Of a DNA stretch of 64,000 nt, positions 60,641-64,000 are shown in pieces; the first letter of the stretch is position 1; each line of letters begins with the position of its first letter. Position numbers and translations under genes: made by a program. A model generated the notes under the pieces. It made no database searches, was not told the origin of the DNA, and saw nothing but the letters and a program-made list of their open reading frames with translations. Source of the DNA: Myxococcota bacterium (GTDB lineage Bacteria; Myxococcota_A; UBA9160; SMWR01); the NCBI GenBank assembly GCA_022447545.1, contig JAKVBI010000011.1, forward strand, positions 1 to 64,000. The letters run 5' to 3'.

Positions 60641-61458
60641 CTTCTCTTCTCGTGATCGATATTGGAAACACCAACGTGTCGTTCGGAGTCTTCGACTACG
60701 ACACGAGTTCCACAGGAGCCCTTTCGCATCACTGGCGCATCGGGACCCACCACGAGAGCACCTCTGACGAACTTGCACTGACACTTCGAGCCCTTTTCAC
60801 GTCCGAGCAGCGATCCTGCGAGGAGGTGACCGATGTGGTGATCTCCAGCGTCGTTCCGCCGCTGCTCCCGATCTTCGAGCGCGTGACGAGCAAGGTCTTC
60901 AAACGGCAACCCCTCGTCGTAGGCCCCGGGATCAAAACCGGGATGCCCGTGCGCTACGAAAACCCGCGTGAGGTCGGTGCCGATCGAATCGTCAATGGAC
61001 TGGCTGCCTACGAACTCCTCGGTGGGCCCACCATCGCAGTGGATTTTGGAACGGCAACGACATTTGACTGCGTGTCGCAAGAAGGCGAATACCTGGGAGG
61101 CGTGATCTTTCCAGGGATCCACACCTCCATGGAAGCGCTCTTCGATCGCGCATCCATGCTGCACCGCGTCGAAATCGCTCGTCCCAAGAACGTCATCGGT
61201 AAGACGACCACTGCCGCCCTCCAATCGGGCCTGCTCTACGGCACGGCGGGGGTCGTCGATTCCATGGTCGGTCGAATTCGCGAAGAGCTGGGCGAAGACG
61301 CCAGTGTCGTCGCGACAGGAGGCCTGGCGGGTCGGGTTGCCGTCGAGAGCAAGACCATCGATCGAGTCGAGCCCTTTCTCACCCTGCAAGGTCTCAGAAT
61401 CATCTTTGAAAAGAACACCAACCACCCTGCGGCTCAGCGCAAGGAGAAACCGACGTGA
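60637..61458 (+). CDS. coaX: Type III pantothenate kinase
   Basis: 273 residues of the ASKHA fold. Motifs are VIDIGNTNVSFGVFD (phosphate-1), GADRIVNGLAAYELLGG, IAVDFGTATTFDCVSQEGEYLGGVIFPGI and ATGGLAGRVAVES. CoaX catalyses the first step of CoA synthesis and is not feedback inhibited; it uses K+ or NH4+. The birA-coaX order is common. It starts with GTG, overlapping birA by GTGA, and its stop overlaps the start of the EF-G-like gene. Confidence 0.96.
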   Translation: MTSLLVIDIGNTNVSFGVFDYDTSSTGALSHHWRIGTHHESTSDELALTLRALFTSEQRSCEEVTDVVISSVVPPLLPIFERVTSKVFKRQPLVVGPGIKTGMPVRYENPREVGADRIVNGLAAYELLGGPTIAVDFGTATTFDCVSQEGEYLGGVIFPGIHTSMEALFDRASMLHRVEIARPKNVIGKTTTAALQSGLLYGTAGVVDSMVGRIREELGEDASVVATGGLAGRVAVESKTIDRVEPFLTLQGLRIIFEKNTNHPAAQRKEKPT

Positions 61459-63524
61459 ACAACATCAAAGTCGAAGACACTCGCAATTTCGCGATCGTCG
61501 GCCATTCCGGAGACGGCAAGACCAGCCTAGGCGAAGCGATCCTCCATTCGGCCGGAGCTGTCCGAACTCTGGGGAAGGTCGAAGACGGAAGCTCCGTCCT
61601 CAACTACCTCCCAGAGGAAAAGGAACGCCATACCACGATCACCTCGTCGATCTTCTCCTACGACTCCTCCGGTAAGCACTTCTCGCTGGTCGACACTCCC
61701 GGCGACACCAATTTTCAGGCCGACGGCCGAATTGCGCTCAACGCACTCGATGGTGCCGTGGTGGTGGTTTCCGCCGTGGGTGGGGCCAAGGTCGGCACCG
61801 AGAGAATGTGGCGACACGCAAACTCCATGGGCGCCGGCGCCATCGCGTTCATCAATGGCCTCGACCGGGAACGGGCCGACTTCGACTCGGCCGTGGCGTC
61901 CATTAAGGCCATGTGCCCCAGCAGTGCCATCCTGTGTCTTCCCATCGGTCTACAGGAAGACCTCACAGGGGTGATCGACCTCCTCACCATGAAGGCCTAC
62001 GACGATGCCGGCGAACGGGACATTCCCGACGACCTGGCGGAGCGCGCTGCAACTGCCCGCGAGGAGTTGGTGGAGTCCGTCGCGGAGTGCGATGACGCAC
62101 TCCTGGAGAAATATCTCGAAGAAGGAGAACTCTCCCCCGGCGAGTTGGCCGAGGGCCTGCGGGTAGGAGCGCACACCGGCAAATTGCTCCCCGTCCTGTG
62201 CGGCTCTTCGATCACTGGAGCAGGAATATCGCGGCTGAACTGGGCGATTTCGGCTCTTTTGCCCTCCCCCACCCAGCGCTCCCCCTGGCAGTCGTCCCCA
62301 TCGGGCGATTCCGAACCGGCGGAGATCACTGCAGATGCCTCCGGCACGTTCTCGGGACTCGTATTCAAGACCGTGATCGATCGCTATGCGGGTGTGCTCT
62401 CGGTGTTTCGGGTCGTCTCGGGGTGTGTCCAGAGCGACTCGACGATCCTCGACGCCACCACCGGGGAAAAGGAGCGCCTCGGCAAGCTGATGGTTCTAAA
62501 AGGCGGGGAACACGAAGAAGTCGCCGAAGCCGGCCCTGGAGACGTCGTAGCCGTCGCGAAACTCAAGTCCGTCCAGACCGGCCACGCACTCACTGTCGAA
62601 AAGGGCGGCGTTTCGCTCCCCCAGATCAAGATTCCGCAAGGTGTGATTTCGTACGCCATCTCGGCGAAATCAAAGGGAGATGAGGATAAAGTTTACACCT
62701 CGCTCGGCCGACTCGTAGTCGAGGATCCAACGCTCCAACTGGGCCGTGAAGCGTCCACTGGGGAATTCCTGCTCTCGGGCATGGGGGAACTCCACATACG
62801 CACCACGGTACAGAAGCTCCGACGGATGTTTGGAGCCGAGGTGGAACTCAAGACGCCCAAGGTCCCCTACCGAGAAACCGTGACTCGGCCCGCAGAGAAC
62901 GTCGAGGGAAAGCTGAAGAAGCAGACGGGAGGAAAGGGAATGTTTGGCGTCTGTTATCTGACGGTGGAACCTCGCGCTCGAGACGAGGGCATCGAGTTCG
63001 TCGACGAGATCAAGGGCGGCTCGATTCCGAGAGGCCTCATACCCGCCGTGGAAAAGGGCATCCTCGAGTCCTGTCAGGAGGGCCCCCTCGCGGGCTATCC
63101 GGTGGTCGACGTGCGCGTCCGCTGCATCGATGGCAAGCACCACGCCGTCGACTCCAACGAAATGGCCTTCAAACTCGCCGGTTCCTTTGGATTCAAGGCA
63201 GCTGTCGAGCAGGCGAAGCCGACGCTCCTGGAGCCCATCATGAACGTCGAGATCTCCATTCCCGACCAGTTTGTCGGCGACATCATGGGAGACATCTCCA
63301 GCCGCAGAGGCCGGGTGCAATCCAGCGAAGCGCGTGGTGCTTTGCAGGTCATCGCCGCTCAGGTACCGATGTCGGAAATGCTCGAATACGCGAGCGCGCT
63401 GACGGCCTTCACCGGCGGGCAGGGAGAGTTTCAAATGGAATTCTCCCACTACGATGAAGCGCCGGCCAACGTGAGAGAAAGCGTGATCGCCGAATACGTG
63501 GCCGCAAAGGAAGCAAAATCATAA
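61455..63524 (+). CDS. fusA: Elongation factor G-like translational GTPase
   Basis: 689 residues with EF-G domain order. The G domain P-loop is GHSGDGKTS instead of the usual GHVDHGKTT, the switch region is ERHTTITSSIFSY, DTPG is intact, but the G4 motif reads NGLD where NKxD is standard. Domains II-V follow (VFKTVIDRYAGVLSVFRVVSG, GELHIRTTVQKLRRMFG, IPRGLIPAVEKGILESC, SSRRGRVQSSEARGALQVIAAQVP). These deviations are typical of the EF-G2-like paralogue rather than of the main factor, which should be encoded elsewhere. Its role in elongation or recycling is not known. GTG at 61455 overlaps the coaX stop. Confidence 0.85.
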   Translation: MNNIKVEDTRNFAIVGHSGDGKTSLGEAILHSAGAVRTLGKVEDGSSVLNYLPEEKERHTTITSSIFSYDSSGKHFSLVDTPGDTNFQADGRIALNALDGAVVVVSAVGGAKVGTERMWRHANSMGAGAIAFINGLDRERADFDSAVASIKAMCPSSAILCLPIGLQEDLTGVIDLLTMKAYDDAGERDIPDDLAERAATAREELVESVAECDDALLEKYLEEGELSPGELAEGLRVGAHTGKLLPVLCGSSITGAGISRLNWAISALLPSPTQRSPWQSSPSGDSEPAEITADASGTFSGLVFKTVIDRYAGVLSVFRVVSGCVQSDSTILDATTGEKERLGKLMVLKGGEHEEVAEAGPGDVVAVAKLKSVQTGHALTVEKGGVSLPQIKIPQGVISYAISAKSKGDEDKVYTSLGRLVVEDPTLQLGREASTGEFLLSGMGELHIRTTVQKLRRMFGAEVELKTPKVPYRETVTRPAENVEGKLKKQTGGKGMFGVCYLTVEPRARDEGIEFVDEIKGGSIPRGLIPAVEKGILESCQEGPLAGYPVVDVRVRCIDGKHHAVDSNEMAFKLAGSFGFKAAVEQAKPTLLEPIMNVEISIPDQFVGDIMGDISSRRGRVQSSEARGALQVIAAQVPMSEMLEYASALTAFTGGQGEFQMEFSHYDEAPANVRESVIAEYVAAKEAKS

Positions 63525-63647
63525 TCCGGGGACACGTGCCGACTGGTAGGAGCGGGAAGATGCCAAACCGCCACCTCGAGGCACCGCGCCAGGCGAATCA
63601 CGGCTGACGACAACACCCGGGAACCCAAGAGGGATCGAACGGGAAGC

Positions 63648-64000
63648 GTGTCTGAGGCAAATCGGAAAAACGGTGGCGGCAGGATCCGGTTGACGCTCTC
63701 CGCCCAGGCAGAGCGTTATGCACGAACCGATGCGCCGCGCCAGAACCGGCTCATGGCCGCTCGAGGGGCTCTCCCCCTCAAACCACTCGAACTGGCCACC
63801 GTCCTGTTTGCACTGGCCCACGACCCCGACGCGGAAGTCAAATCCGCTGCCCGAAACACACTCGAAGCGTTACCCGCGCACGTTCTCGACACGGTCCTGA
63901 GTGCCAATGCCCATCCGGCCCTGCTCTCCCACCTGGCTCGAACCCACGAGGGTGACGAGAGTCGCGCCGCGGCCATCGCCTTGAACCCGGCGGCGGGGGA
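63648..64000 (+). CDS. Hypothetical HEAT-like helical protein, partial
   Basis: The gene runs off the window end. From GTG 63648, behind GGGAAG, the frame reads SEANRKNGGGRIRLTLSAQA, RLMAARGALPLKPLELATVL, FALAHDPDAEVKSAARNTLE and ALPAHVLDTVLSANAHPALL. The helix pairs with AxxAxxxL spacing, such as PDAEVKSAARNTLEALP, resemble HEAT repeats. I do not recognise a specific family. It follows the EF-G-like gene by 123 bases. Confidence 0.6.
   Translation, partial: MSEANRKNGGGRIRLTLSAQAERYARTDAPRQNRLMAARGALPLKPLELATVLFALAHDPDAEVKSAARNTLEALPAHVLDTVLSANAHPALLSHLARTHEGDESRAAAIALNPAAG

Noticed and set aside
1-64000. CRISPR array, rRNA or tRNA genes, IS elements or prophage
   Set aside because: No regularly spaced repeats, rRNA segments, tRNA cloverleaf, transposase or phage protein was recognised.

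Overview
The window reads as GC-rich chromosomal backbone of a Gram-negative bacterium. A complete type IV pilus (T4P) machine, the order pilB-pilT-pilC-pilS-pilR, several NtrC-type activators and a Roadblock protein are typical of the deltaproteobacterial groups (Myxococcota, Desulfobacterota, Bdellovibrionota, Binatota). I cannot name the species. I see no rRNA, tRNA, CRISPR array, insertion sequence, integrase or phage gene.

Layout. 1-3060 (minus): lipoyl/octanoyl transferase fragment, aroQ, a Roadblock/helical-repeat pair and aroB. 3268-9437 (minus): pilQ, pilP, pilO, pilN, pilM and a small XRE regulator. 9672-11036 (plus): an NtrC-type regulator. 11064-18947 (minus): minor pilins fimT-pilV-pilW-pilX, pilY1, a small exported protein and an Ig-like lipoprotein. 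19118-27901 (minus): pilB, pilT, pilC, pilS, pilR and an extra membrane histidine kinase. 28059-37808: flippase-like protein, ribF, an LptG-family permease, hflC/hflK/slipin/NfeD, coaBC, coaD, rsmD. 38151-46329: a peptidoglycan turnover neighbourhood (lytic transglycosylase, dacB, SpmA-SpmB fusion, amgK-murU, MBL hydrolase, anmK). 46486-50703: two paralogous GT4 glycosyltransferases and two methyltransferases. 50818-55317: a coiled-coil membrane protein with a RelE-like end, a soluble two-component pair and a third NtrC-type activator. 55723-58650: a FliA/WhiG-type sigma factor, a PP2C phosphatase and a receiver protein. 58755-64000 (plus): nadC-birA-coaX-EF-G paralogue and a partial HEAT-like gene.

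The most interesting signal is regulatory. A near-perfect sigma54 (-24/-12) site precedes fimT. Another precedes the FliA-type sigma gene, which lies just downstream of an NtrC-type activator gene. A near-perfect FliA-type promoter (TAAAGCTT-N12-GCCGATAA) precedes pilB. Together they suggest a cascade: NtrC-type activator, then sigma54, then the FliA-type sigma, then the pilus motor operon, with the minor pilins and PilY1 under direct sigma54/PilR control. No major pilin (pilA) is present where it would be expected.

Other points worth checking: an anhydro-MurNAc salvage set (anmK, amgK, murU) without the MupP phosphatase but with an MBL-fold hydrolase in its place; three genes whose best start is CTG with a good Shine-Dalgarno; an EF-G paralogue with an altered G4 motif; and a membrane coiled-coil protein ending in a RelE/ParE-like segment. 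All assignments come from reading the translated sequences by eye, without database searches.
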